Shown: positions 47,743-55,591, numbered from the stretch's first letter. The stretch: 64,000 nucleotides of DNA from Microbacterium sp. MPKO10 (GCF_026107415.2 NZ_JAPCHX010000001.1:744001-808000); one strand, 5' to 3'. A program made the numbers and translations. Notes: generated by a model not told the origin, from the sequence alone.

Positions 47743-49067
47743 CGGAGGGTGTTCCTGTTCTTCGCGGCCTGCTCGTAGGCGGCGAGGTCGATCACGGTCG
47801 AGGGGTGCTCGTCGGCACCGGTGAGTATCTCGGCGGCGTGCAGCGCCGCAGGCCCGGGCGGGATGCGTTCCTTGCGCCGATGCGGACGCCCGGGAGGCGC
47901 CGAGGCCAGCGCGATCGTCTCCAGCGCCCTCACGTGAACGGTGTCCCGGACCGTGACGCCGAGGCCGGGCTCGGCGAGGGCGTGCCGGGCGATGACGGTC
48001 CCTGCGGTGGTGGCGATATCGATGATGTCGGCGCCGAGGCGCTGGCGAACGAGCACCTTGGACGCGGCGAGCTCGACAGGGACCGAGTAACGGTTCCCGC
48101 GCCAATCGACCAGCGCTTGCCTGGTCGCGGTGCGTTCCTCAGTCACGACTACCGGGAACACGCTCGAAGGCAGCGGCCGCAATCGCTCGTTCGCGAACAT
48201 GGCCGCGGCCGTCGACTTACCACCGGTGTCGTCGCGGCGGCGCTGGTCCTGGCTCGTGGCGAAGGCTTCGAGGCTGGTCTGAGCCTGCTCGAGGGTGAGC
48301 TCGTCGGCGAGGTTGCGCCACCAGCGCTGCGCCGCCGTGTGATTATTCTTCTCCACCACGCCCTTCCGGTTCCCCGAGCGGGGCCGACAGGCGACGACCT
48401 CGATGGCATGGTGCTTGGAGAACGCGGCGAACATCGGCGTGAGATCGGACGTGCCGGCCTTCAAAACCGTCGTCATCCGATCAAAGCGCCAGACACGGGT
48501 CAGCTCACCCAGAAGGCCAAGCAGCGTCGTCATCGCGGCCAGCAGATGCGGCAGATCCATCGATGGAGAGATCACCGCCCGCCAGACACCAGAGTGTGCC
48601 AGGGAGCCAACGAGCACAAACGCGCGCTTGGTGGGGAAACCCCAGGCGGCGGGCGGATCGGGCATCTCGACCCAGTCGAACTGCGTCTCCTCGCCCGGTG
48701 GGTGCTCGATGAGGGCGTTGGGCCGTTTCGTGACATGCGCGCAGGCCTGACAGGCCGGCCGTAGCCCGCGGCTGCGGATCTGCCTCGTCAGCGTTTGATA
48801 AGAGCCGGCGTATCCGAGCGGCCGCAACTCGTCCAGTAGCGTCACAGCCCACAGGTGCGGGTCCTCGGTCAGCCTCGCGGTCACATACGCGACGAACGCG
48901 GCAAACGGGTCCGGGACCTGGCGTTTCCGCTCCCCGGGCTGGCGTTGCCCGGACAGATACGCCCGAACAGTCTTTCGGTCATGATTCGTGCGGCGGGCGA
49001 TCTCACTGATCGTCATCCCCTGCCGTTTCAGAGCGTGGATATCCACGTCGTCCTCCAATGAGAGCAT
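47739..49067 (-). CDS. istA: IS21-family DDE transposase IstA
   Basis: The 442-aa transposase cuts and joins the IS ends. An N-terminal helix-turn-helix (IHALKRQGMTISEIARRTNH, then DRKTVRAYL) is followed by an RNase H-fold catalytic core. The DDE residues are probably Asp in EETQFDWVEMPDP, Asp in VWRFDRMTTVLKAG and Glu in NRKGVVEKNNHTAAQRWWRN. The C-terminal beta-barrel region includes DWRGNRYSVPVELAASKVLV. The gene is complete, with ATG 49067, and no frameshift is seen, so it is probably functional. Confidence 0.96.
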   Translation of the reverse strand: MLSLEDDVDIHALKRQGMTISEIARRTNHDRKTVRAYLSGQRQPGERKRQVPDPFAAFVAYVTARLTEDPHLWAVTLLDELRPLGYAGSYQTLTRQIRSRGLRPACQACAHVTKRPNALIEHPPGEETQFDWVEMPDPPAAWGFPTKRAFVLVGSLAHSGVWRAVISPSMDLPHLLAAMTTLLGLLGELTRVWRFDRMTTVLKAGTSDLTPMFAAFSKHHAIEVVACRPRSGNRKGVVEKNNHTAAQRWWRNLADELTLEQAQTSLEAFATSQDQRRRDDTGGKSTAAAMFANERLRPLPSSVFPVVVTEERTATRQALVDWRGNRYSVPVELAASKVLVRQRLGADIIDIATTAGTVIARHALAEPGLGVTVRDTVHVRALETIALASAPPGRPHRRKERIPPGPAALHAAEILTGADEHPSTVIDLAAYEQAAKNRNTLR

Positions 49068-49156
49068 GAAGGAAGGGCCTTTCTCGTGCTGGTGAGTGGT
49101 CGAAGACCATCAGCATCGAGGAAGGCCCGCCCTCATGAGCGGAAGCGACCCGGAGT

Positions 49157-49203
49157 GGGGAAAATCGATGAGCGAAAGTGAGGAATTTCAGAGAGCGCCG
49201 TCA
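49157..49203 (-). repeat. IS21 terminal inverted repeat, istA side
   Basis: Read on the minus strand it begins TGACGGCGCTCTCTGAAATT. Read outward on the plus strand it supplies GGGG then ATG 49168 in frame with padR. Confidence 0.9.
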
Positions 49204-49209
49204 ACGCAC

Positions 49210-49731
49210 ATGCAGTTTGTTATTCTTGGTCTCCTCTTGCACGGGCCCCTATCCGCATACGACTTACGCAAGCGGTTCACCGCCGGTATCTCGCTCTTCT
49301 ACTCGGCTAGCCTTGGCAGCATTCAGCGCGCGCTCCAAGTACTTGACTCGCAGGGGTGGGTGACGAAAGACGAATTGTCCGATTCCGGCCGGCCGAAGCA
49401 CCTCTACTCCATCACCGAGTCTGGCCATGAGACGTGGCGCGGCTGGATGCTCTCACCGATCACGGATTCGGATGCCGAGCAGATCACACTGGCGAAGGTA
49501 TATCTGCTCGGCAGCATGCCATCTGAGAACCGTGTTGAGAGCCTCGCCCTGCTGCGTCGGAGGGCCGATGCAGACCTTGAACGACTCACGGTACTGCGGG
49601 CCGGGATCCATGTGGCACCGGTACGAGAACAGGAACAGGATGTGGCGCGATACCGCCTCGCGACGCTCGACTACGGCATTCGCGCACACGAACTCATGGT
49701 GCGTTGGCTCGATGAACTGGAGTCCGCATGA
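49210..49731 (+). CDS. PadR-family transcriptional regulator
   Basis: The 173-aa protein has the PadR winged helix at its very N-terminus (MQFVILGLLLHGPLSAYDLR, then SLGSIQRALQVLDSQGWVTK and RPKHLYSITESGHETWRGWM) and a C-terminal helical dimerisation domain (about residues 85-170). PadR proteins repress efflux or phenolic-acid genes. ATG 49210 is the native start, because in the pre-insertion sequence a TAA precedes it in frame. The IS21 copy now ends 6 bp upstream, cutting the gene from its promoter; the IS end extends the frame to ATG 49168, 14 codons further upstream, possibly giving a fused start. A membrane-protein gene with an in-frame stop overlaps its end (ATGA). Confidence 0.92.
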   Translation: MQFVILGLLLHGPLSAYDLRKRFTAGISLFYSASLGSIQRALQVLDSQGWVTKDELSDSGRPKHLYSITESGHETWRGWMLSPITDSDAEQITLAKVYLLGSMPSENRVESLALLRRRADADLERLTVLRAGIHVAPVREQEQDVARYRLATLDYGIRAHELMVRWLDELESA

Positions 49732-50048
49732 CCACGGGCGCCCTCACGGTCGCCCTGGCGCTCCTCACCGCACTCGCAGTACTACAGGTGCTTGTCGCGC
49801 TCGGATAACCGCTCGGCCGATCCGTCTGGGGCGGTCAGCATCGGGTGTTGCGTACGAGACTCCGCATCGGGAGTCTGGTCTCGGTGGTGCTCTATGCCGG
49901 GATGGCTGCATTGCTGCTTAGCCGGGGAGGCGTAACTCCCGGTGACAGCACTTTCGTGCAAACCGCAGTTTGGGTGCTCTTCGCCTACTTCGTTATCGGC
50001 ATCATCATGAATGCATCTCTCGCAGCAGACCCGAGCGTTTCACGATGA
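49728..50048 (+). pseudogene. Small membrane protein gene interrupted by an in-frame TAA
   Basis: The ATG overlaps the padR stop. The frame reads 26 codons (ending LAVLQVLVALG), meets TAA at 49806-49808, then continues in the same frame with PLGRSVWGGQHRVLRTRLRI, two further hydrophobic segments (VVLYAGMAALLLSRG and WVLFAYFVIGIIMNASLAA) and a stop at 50046-50048. Both halves fit one three-helix membrane protein of about 106 residues, so a single nonsense change has broken it. A GTG or TTG restart at about 49839-49845 could give a two-helix fragment. Sequencing error is the alternative. Its coupling to padR suggests the regulator controlled it. Confidence 0.75.
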
Positions 50049-50104
50049 CCCCCATCTCGATCGTACTTGCCGCCGCGACCCTCGTCATCGCGCTAGAAGG
50101 TTAG
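50045..50104 (+). pseudogene. Start of a truncated membrane protein gene
   Basis: An ATG overlapping the previous stop (ATGA) begins MTPISIVLAAATLVIALEG and then ends at TAG. The hydrophobic start and the overlap look like the first helix of a third gene in the padR operon, cut short by a deletion. No similar coding continues downstream in any frame. Confidence 0.35.
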
Positions 50105-50287
50105 ACGGATGGCAGACTCCCGCCGACGTAACTGGGTTCTCGGGAGGGCGTGATTGCACATAGTCTGCCCATCGATGAGCTCAACCCGTTGTGTGCCCGA
50201 GATGTAAGTCTCTATCGTTTCCGCACTCACCCCCATCGTGCTCGGCCTCTGAGTACGACACTTGCCAAGATGGAAAGTGACGGATAC

Positions 50288-50306
50288 AGTTTCCAGTATG
50301 GAAACT
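50288..50306. promoter_or_regulatory. Perfect palindrome spanning the start codon of the membrane-protein gene
   Basis: AGTTTCCA-GTA-TGGAAACT is an 8+3+8 perfect inverted repeat, and the ATG at 50298 lies inside it. A half-site TGGAAAGT occurs about 15-20 bp upstream. It is the likely operator for the winged-helix regulator encoded downstream. Confidence 0.65.
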
Positions 50307-50795
50307 AACAGCGAAAGACTTCGGCCGACGCCAGAAGAGGCGCGTGCCGCTCTCGACGGTACCGAGAGTGTTCGCGCATCTGTGAGTGCGCTCTCTGCCA
50401 CACCGTGGCCGCTGTGGTTCACGGCTGTTCTTACAGCGATGCTGGCCGCTCTGCCGATTGGTCTTGGCGGCGCACTGGCCGAGCCCGAGTGGCTGATGCC
50501 CCGCTGGGCGTGGTTTGTCGCCATTGTCGTCGTCGAGGGCGTGTTCTTCGCGCTGTTCTTCTTGGCAAGTCGTCGTTGGACTGCCAGCACGGGCGTCGCT
50601 CTGCGGTTGAATGTGCTGCCGAAGGCAGTCACACTTTCGGCCATGATCGGGCTTCCGGTGATCGTCGTCGGCGCCGGAATAGCCTTTCGAATGACGGGCG
50701 AAGTGTGGTGGCTGCTCGGTGCGGCAACTATCGGCGCCGCCCTGTCGATAGCCTTCCATCTGTGGTTTGTCCGCCTTCACGAGCGGCAGTCGTGA
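50298..50795 (+). CDS. Four-helix membrane protein, hypothetical
   Basis: The 165-aa product has a polar N-terminus (METNSERLRPTPEEARAALD) and four membrane segments: WPLWFTAVLTAMLAALPIGL, WFVAIVVVEGVFFALFFLA, AVTLSAMIGLPVIVVGAGIA and WWLLGAATIGAALSIAFHLW. Proteins like this are commonly paired with a small winged-helix regulator in actinobacteria, but their function is unknown. ATG 50298 lies inside a perfect palindrome; the frame extends to 50262 but without a better start. The stop overlaps the regulator start (GTGA), so both are translated together. Confidence 0.8.
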   Translation: METNSERLRPTPEEARAALDGTESVRASVSALSATPWPLWFTAVLTAMLAALPIGLGGALAEPEWLMPRWAWFVAIVVVEGVFFALFFLASRRWTASTGVALRLNVLPKAVTLSAMIGLPVIVVGAGIAFRMTGEVWWLLGAATIGAALSIAFHLWFVRLHERQS

Positions 50796-51091
50796 GCATC
50801 ACTGAGGCCTCGGATGGGATTAATCCGACCATCCATGCGCCTAATCGGCTGCGCATATGCGCGTTGCTCGAGGCCGCGGGAGAGGCGGAATTCGGGCTCG
50901 TACAGCAGCAATTGCGAGTATCGGCGTCTGTGCTCAGCAAACAGGTGTCCATATTGATGAGTGCCGGGTATGTCGAGCAGCGCAAGGCGGTTCGCGACAC
51001 ACGACAACGCGTCTGGCTGAAACTCACCCCTCAGGGGCGCGAAGCATATGGTGACCATCTTGCCGCACTTCGCGCCATCGTCGACACCTGA
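50792..51091 (+). CDS. Small winged-helix regulator (ArsR/MarR-like, HTH_34 type)
   Basis: The 99-aa protein is a single winged-helix domain: HAPNRLRICALLEAAGEAEF, the recognition region VQQQLRVSASVLSKQVSILM and the wing GYVEQRKAVRDTRQRVWLKL. It has no sensor domain, so it probably acts as a constitutive or membrane-partner-linked repressor. GTG 50792 overlaps the stop of the membrane protein gene. The longer open frame from 50405 is out of frame with that gene upstream and is not real there. The palindrome at 50288-50306 is its likely target, giving autoregulation. Confidence 0.87.
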   Translation: MSITEASDGINPTIHAPNRLRICALLEAAGEAEFGLVQQQLRVSASVLSKQVSILMSAGYVEQRKAVRDTRQRVWLKLTPQGREAYGDHLAALRAIVDT

Positions 51092-51294
51092 CATCCGGAC
51101 GTGCAGATCGGCGACGCGTTGCACTGGATCTGGGGAAAGCTTGCGAGATATGGAAGCGCGGCTCGAGCCCATCGAGTCCGTCGCGTCGTTCCTTATCGCT
51201 CGGACGTATCGAGCGGGCCGATCCGTCTTCGATCATGGCGGCCCAGCGAGACAGCCGAGTCGCAGGTGCTATCCGTTTCTCATAGGGTTATCGC

Positions 51295-53043
51295 ATGGAA
51301 CTCGAGCTTGATCCCGAACCATTCGAACCACTGATCGATGAACTCGCTGACGCACTCGAATCCGGGCGGGTGACGGTCATCGGTGCCACGGACGATGACG
51401 AACCGTGGGTGAGTTTTTCATGCGTCATCGTTCGTGATGATGACGGTTACGCCATTACCGAACTGCGAACGTCTGTGCCTATCCGCAATACGGAGGGCTG
51501 GGAGACGATCCGACTCGACGAGAGTCTGACGAAGCTGTTGGACTACTGCGAACAGCGCGGTATGTCACAACCCAGGCAAATCTGGCTGCACTTTCACAGG
51601 GAATGGAGTGCAGACTTCGCGGCCGGTATCTCTGCAGACGACGGCACAGAATGTGAGTGCGAACTGCTTTCTGCAGAAGAACCACTGCTCCGCCGCCTTT
51701 TTGAGCGCTGGGGGCTCGGCGTCGCCGCGTCTCAGGCGGGTCAGTACCGCGTCCGTGACCCCAGGGCGTGGTGGGGGGAGGTGAACGAGCACGCTGAGTT
51801 CCTGTCGTCTAACGTTCAGGAAAGTCGTGACATGGTGAACGAGCTCATCGAGTCTGACCCCCATGACGAGTGGGCAGAGTCGGATTTTCGCGCCAGGCGA
51901 ATCGAGCAAGACACCCTCGACGACCACATCAGGCTGTTCGGCGAACACTACCTGCGCGGTGACAAATTCTCGGAACTTCGCAGCTTTGTCGATTGCTGGT
52001 ACGAAGACTTCACGCGCGTGTTCGCCCTGCTCGAACGTCGCGCCGGGACACCTGCTTTCACGAAGCCGCCGGAGGGCGGCAGCTGGGTAACCGTGTGGCA
52101 CACCGTCAACCTGATCATGGTGGCGACGCTGCTCGGAAAAATGGATATCGTACGAGACGTTCTCAGGCATCCCGCAATTTCGCATGCTCCGTATCGAGCG
52201 GTGGATGTACTGGCGCTGGTCAATGACGTTCCGCAAGTCAACGGAATCGACGACCTGCGTGCTGACGGATGGCAGGACTGGGTTGTGCACGAGCGGTGGC
52301 TGAAGGTGACGGGTGCCACGCCTGGGCGTCGTCAGGCTGCGTTCGAGAAGTTTGTTCGGGAGTGGCAGGAAAAAGAAGGCAATAAGCGCGTCGGGCAAGT
52401 CAAGTGGTGTATCACCGGGGCGTATCTTGCTGTGGCTCTCGGCCTTGACGACAGCGCTGTTCGTGATCTCGAAACGTATCCGAGTGAGCTTGCTGATTTC
52501 GCACGAGCGTCTGGGGTGCAGTCGATTCCGGCGAAGATGAAGCTTGCGGGGCCGTGGAAGAAGCCGACACCGCCGAAGGTTCTCGAACCGGCAGAGGCCC
52601 GCCAGCCGCACGCGTTCAGCTCTGAATCGGGTGAGCTGGCGCTCGCCGATTTCGCAGCGCTGCTGACCCCGGTCTCTGCTGAGCAGTTGACCGGATCTTT
52701 CGACGAGCTTCTTGAAAGCGCGGTCGACGCCGGAACTGTCGCGATGCTCAATTGGAAAGGTGTGGCTCTCGACGGAGACGTGGCCTTGATTCAGGATGCT
52801 GGCCGCGCGCTCGGTCTTCGGGTTCCCGGAAGAAATCCGACGAAGATGCCGAAGGCGACCGAGAAAGCGCTCCCTCGATTCGATGAGTGGCTTGAGCCGC
52901 TGGGAGTGCGCCTGCTCGAGCTCGACATCGATTCGGATGACGTGTTCGTTCTTCCCGTGCTCGCCGAAGACTACGATCGCGCCGTCGGCCGTACGGTCGG
53001 CGATTGCACGCTGAGGGCCACGGGCTCGGTGCCGGCCCACTGA
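51295..53043 (+). CDS. Multi-domain immunity-like protein (PoNi/DUF1911-like centre, DUF6630-like C-terminus)
   Basis: The 582-aa protein has no signal peptide and looks cytoplasmic. Residues about 1-150 form an acidic alpha/beta domain that I do not recognise. Residues about 160-430 are helical and end with the PoNi (DUF1911) signature: WYEDFTRVFALLERR, ITGAYLAVALGLDDS and GLDDSAVRDLETYPSEL. PoNi proteins neutralise polymorphic PoNe DNase toxins. After a Pro/Lys linker (about 435-455), residues 455-582 (including LNWKGVALDGDVALIQDAGR and FDEWLEPLGVRLLELDIDS) resemble DUF6630-type domains, also seen among immunity genes. The whole reads as fused immunity domains, though no toxin gene is next to it. 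ATG 51295 follows AGGG. Family assignments are by eye and need profile searches. Confidence 0.65.
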   Translation: MELELDPEPFEPLIDELADALESGRVTVIGATDDDEPWVSFSCVIVRDDDGYAITELRTSVPIRNTEGWETIRLDESLTKLLDYCEQRGMSQPRQIWLHFHREWSADFAAGISADDGTECECELLSAEEPLLRRLFERWGLGVAASQAGQYRVRDPRAWWGEVNEHAEFLSSNVQESRDMVNELIESDPHDEWAESDFRARRIEQDTLDDHIRLFGEHYLRGDKFSELRSFVDCWYEDFTRVFALLERRAGTPAFTKPPEGGSWVTVWHTVNLIMVATLLGKMDIVRDVLRHPAISHAPYRAVDVLALVNDVPQVNGIDDLRADGWQDWVVHERWLKVTGATPGRRQAAFEKFVREWQEKEGNKRVGQVKWCITGAYLAVALGLDDSAVRDLETYPSELADFARASGVQSIPAKMKLAGPWKKPTPPKVLEPAEARQPHAFSSESGELALADFAALLTPVSAEQLTGSFDELLESAVDAGTVAMLNWKGVALDGDVALIQDAGRALGLRVPGRNPTKMPKATEKALPRFDEWLEPLGVRLLELDIDSDDVFVLPVLAEDYDRAVGRTVGDCTLRATGSVPAH

Positions 53044-53059
53044 AAGGAAGATCATCACG

Positions 53060-53209
53060 ATGACGAAGAACGTGAGGGTCCACCCATTCGCGTCCTACGA
53101 CGACGGGTCGCGCAGACGAGCGACGCGGCCTGTCAACAGCATCCCATCGCGCGCATTGAGCCCCATAAGTGCGACATTGACCGCACCCGCCATGAGTTCG
53201 ATGACTTGA
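53060..53209 (+). pseudogene. Possible truncated gene start after the immunity-like gene
   Basis: AAGGAAG lies 9 nt before ATG 53060, a good start signal 17 bp after the immunity-like stop. The first 12 codons (MTKNVRVHPFASYD) look protein-like, but from about 53095 the frame runs antisense to the membrane-protein gene and ends after 49 codons. It is probably the first few codons of a deleted gene. Confidence 0.3.
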
Positions 53210-53553
53210 ACTGGGTAGAACCAAGCATCCAGCTCGCCATCGCGGGTCATCAACGCCAGAGTGAGTGCGCAGGGAACAAGTACGAGGATGCCGTTGGCTG
53301 CGATGATCGGCATGCGACGACGTTTCGATGCGATCAGGGCAGACGTATCACCGCGGCCGAGTGTGAACCCGCTCGCACCGGTGAGCGCGAGCGCGGGCAC
53401 GAGAAGCAGAAGCCCCCACGGAATCACCTGTTTGACAGCGATGATCGCCTGCTCAGAACCGCTCAGCTCTGAGATCACAGTAGAGACCCAGAAGGATGCG
53501 ATGGTGAGCAATGCGACAATTCCGGACAGAGGGTGCATGCGTCGCCACATCAC
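53095..53553 (-). CDS. Four-helix membrane protein in a MarR operon
   Basis: The 152-aa product has four membrane segments: LSGIVALLTIASFWVSTVIS, VIPWGLLLLVPALALTGASG, MPIIAANGILVLVPCALTLA and FYPVQVIELMAGAVNVALMG. I do not recognise the family. Its GTG at 53553 (or ATG 53550) overlaps the stop of the MarR gene, so the regulator and the membrane protein form one translational unit. It may be the regulated transporter-like or sensor partner, but the sequence gives no substrate. Confidence 0.8.
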   Translation of the reverse strand: MMWRRMHPLSGIVALLTIASFWVSTVISELSGSEQAIIAVKQVIPWGLLLLVPALALTGASGFTLGRGDTSALIASKRRRMPIIAANGILVLVPCALTLALMTRDGELDAWFYPVQVIELMAGAVNVALMGLNARDGMLLTGRVARLRDPSS

Positions 53554-53993
53554 TGCACCTCGCTGGCGTCGTCGGACTGCAGTTGAGCGATCACGCTGCC
53601 GACCAATTTGAGCAGGCGTCCTTGTTCCGTTGGCGACAGGCTGCGAGTGGCTTCCGCGTTGGTCTCTTCAGCCGCCGCCGTGAGAGTTGCCTCGAGCGAG
53701 CGAGCATGGTCGGTCAGGGTGACCACGACTCGGCGGCGGTCTGCCGGGTCAACGTCGCGTTGCACCAACCCGTCACGTTCCATCCGGCGTAGTGTGTGCG
53801 CCATGGTTGACGGATCGACCTGCACTCGCAGGCCCAGCTCGCGCTGCGAGAGGCCGTCTTCTTCGAACAACGCGAGCAGCTGAGCAAACTGCCCCGGTAC
53901 CACTCCGGTCGCGGCAATTCGGTCGCGCAGGCGGAGCTCCATCAACCGAGCAAGATGGTTGACCTGGTACCCCAGCGATTCTTCGCGTTTCAT
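53550..53993 (-). CDS. MarR-family transcriptional regulator
   Basis: The 147-aa protein has the MarR fold: dimerisation helix ESLGYQVNHLARLMELRLRD, LLALFEEDGLSQRELGLRVQ, recognition helix VDPSTMAHTLRRMERDGLVQ and the wing RDVDPADRRRVVVTLTDHAR. ATG 53993 is preferred because GGGAG lies 6 nt upstream; longer starts to 54053 run through the palindromic operator. A perfect 18-bp palindrome at 54019-54036 is 26 bp upstream of the start, consistent with autoregulation. The four-helix membrane gene follows by overlap, and an MFS efflux gene lies upstream on the same strand. Confidence 0.93.
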   Translation of the reverse strand: MKREESLGYQVNHLARLMELRLRDRIAATGVVPGQFAQLLALFEEDGLSQRELGLRVQVDPSTMAHTLRRMERDGLVQRDVDPADRRRVVVTLTDHARSLEATLTAAAEETNAEATRSLSPTEQGRLLKLVGSVIAQLQSDDASEVQ

Positions 53994-54018
53994 GCGCATC
54001 TCCCATTCATGTGGCTTG

Positions 54019-54036
54019 CCATCTAATATTAGATGG
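54019..54036. promoter_or_regulatory. Perfect 18-bp palindrome, probable MarR operator
   Basis: CCATCTAATATTAGATGG is fully self-complementary and AT-rich in a GC-rich neighbourhood. It lies in the promoter position of the MarR gene. Confidence 0.8.
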
Positions 54037-54135
54037 TTTGCCATGAGATGCAAGAGGTCTGCCCTATCTGTCGAGTCACGACCGGTCGCTGTGGCGGCCC
54101 GGCGAATTGAGCGGGCTCGAAGGCGCTGATCGAGT

Positions 54136-55317
54136 TCAGCGGCGATGCAGGCTCGTCAGGATGAGAGACCCCGTGATCGCCGCGAGACCGCCGACCAGCA
54201 GCGGTGCACTGCTGCTGATGGTGTCGATGAGGATGCCGCCGAATCCCGCGCCCACAGCGATGGCGATATTGCACACGGTGACGATAACCCCGCCGACTTG
54301 CTCCAGCCGAGTGGGCTCTGTTCGTGCGCCCCAACTCAGCACGGTCGTGGGAACGCCTCCGAAACCGAAGCCCCAAAGCGCTGCAGCGATGAAGAGACCA
54401 ACGACCGATGCACCCGTCAGATGCATAACGAGCATCCCGACACCCAATATGCCGGGAAAGAGAAGGATGCCGAGACGCGGGCTGCGATCGGCCAGCGGTC
54501 CGGCGAGCGCCGTTCCCAGGAAATTGGTGATGCCGAAGACCAGGAGCAGAACCGCAAACGTGCCCGCGTCGATCTGGGCCATGTCGTGGGAGGCGGGACG
54601 AATATAGGTGAAGCCGCTGAAGTGCCCTCCGAAAATGAGCAGCACGGCGAATAGTCCGCCGAGGACGATCCAGGAACGCAGGACGGATCCGAGAGCGCGC
54701 AGGCTGCTGTTTGCGGTGGGTATGACTCGAGGAAGCGTGGCGGCCTGCACAATCAGCGCCAGCAGAGCGACGCCGGCGGCCAGGTAGAACACGCCGCGCC
54801 ACCCCCACAGTTCGCCGAGCCACGAACCGAGCGGCACAGCTGCAACAGTTGCGAGGGAGACGCCGGCGTTGATGACTGTCAATGCGCGGCCAACGTGGTC
54901 CGCGTGTACAAGAGTGGCGGCCATTGCTGTCGCCATTGCCCAAAATCCGCCGAGTGCGATGCCGACCAGAAGGCGAGCTCCCAGGAGCACGTAGAGGTTG
55001 GGTGCCAGCGCGACGATCACGTTGGACACGACGGCAAGCACAGTGAGCCCGATCATGACTCGACGGCGGTCAGCGCGAGGCAAAACTACCGATATGAGAA
55101 GCGCAGAGAGCGCCGCTGCGAACGCAGTTATACTCACGGTCTGGCCAGCCGCACCTTCGCTGACATTCAAGCTGTCGGCGATACGCGGCAGCAGGCTCGC
55201 CGGTAGGAACTCCGACATGACGATCGCGAAGATCCCCAAGCTCAGAGAGATCACCCCTGCCCACGAGCCCGGCTTGTGCAGTTGTGATGCGGATTCTTCC
55301 TCAGTCGTGCTCGTCAC
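54136..55317 (-). CDS. MFS drug/nucleoside efflux transporter (AraJ/NepI-like, DHA1)
   Basis: The 393-aa protein has 12 predicted membrane helices and typical DHA1 features: VISLSLGIFAIVMSEFLPAS with the conserved Glu in helix 1, the loop motif LPRADRRRVMIGLTV and the antiporter-type motif C region GVSLATVAAVPLGSWLGELW. It exports small molecules by proton antiport; the substrate is unknown. GTG 55317 with AAGGA upstream is chosen over an in-frame ATG at 55401 that would add 28 hydrophilic residues. It may be part of the MarR regulon: it lies upstream of the MarR gene on the same strand, 142 bp from its start. Confidence 0.92.
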   Translation of the reverse strand: MTSTTEEESASQLHKPGSWAGVISLSLGIFAIVMSEFLPASLLPRIADSLNVSEGAAGQTVSITAFAAALSALLISVVLPRADRRRVMIGLTVLAVVSNVIVALAPNLYVLLGARLLVGIALGGFWAMATAMAATLVHADHVGRALTVINAGVSLATVAAVPLGSWLGELWGWRGVFYLAAGVALLALIVQAATLPRVIPTANSSLRALGSVLRSWIVLGGLFAVLLIFGGHFSGFTYIRPASHDMAQIDAGTFAVLLLVFGITNFLGTALAGPLADRSPRLGILLFPGILGVGMLVMHLTGASVVGLFIAAALWGFGFGGVPTTVLSWGARTEPTRLEQVGGVIVTVCNIAIAVGAGFGGILIDTISSSAPLLVGGLAAITGSLILTSLHRR

Positions 55318-55591
55318 GATTCCATCCTTCGATTGGTGCGGTGTGAAACGGCAGCGCCGTTCACAGTGGTCTTGTATTGAGCGGCGAGCGTGTGAACCCA
55401 TGCTCGTGCCAGCATTGTCGAGACTATGAAGGCGTTTTCAGCTGCTCCAGAGCCCTCTCAAGACAGGGTCCTGTCAGGGCCTGGTATCGCGTGTTCGCGC
55501 CGAAATACCATGAGGTCGTGAGCGGAAGGTCGATGCTCACACGAGAACTATTGAGAGTCGCCGGCGCGGCGGCAGGCAGGGAGACGCGATC

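Larger units (their letters stand above)
46870..49203 (-). mobile_element. Complete IS21-family insertion sequence, 2334 bp
   Basis: The element contains istA (47739-49067) and istB (46933-47742), both on the minus strand. Its ends are 47-bp inverted terminal repeats (46870-46916 and 49157-49203) with 37 of 47 matching bases, starting TGA(T/C)GGCGCTC and finishing in TTTCCCC; each end contains two related sub-repeats, as is usual for IstA binding. The tips are TG...CA. A 4-bp target duplication ACGC flanks it (46866-46869 and 49204-49207; five bases, AACGC, if the last tip base is ambiguous). Both genes are intact, so the copy may be active. A long imperfect hairpin lies between istA and the left end (about 49075-49130). 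Confidence 0.93.

Noticed and set aside
47607-48764. 385-codon plus-strand frame inside the IS
   Set aside because: Antisense to istA; the transposase motifs are on the other strand.
50093-50247. Minus-strand frame ending at 50093 as a truncated gene
   Set aside because: No family recognised and no start signal, so it is not listed as a feature.
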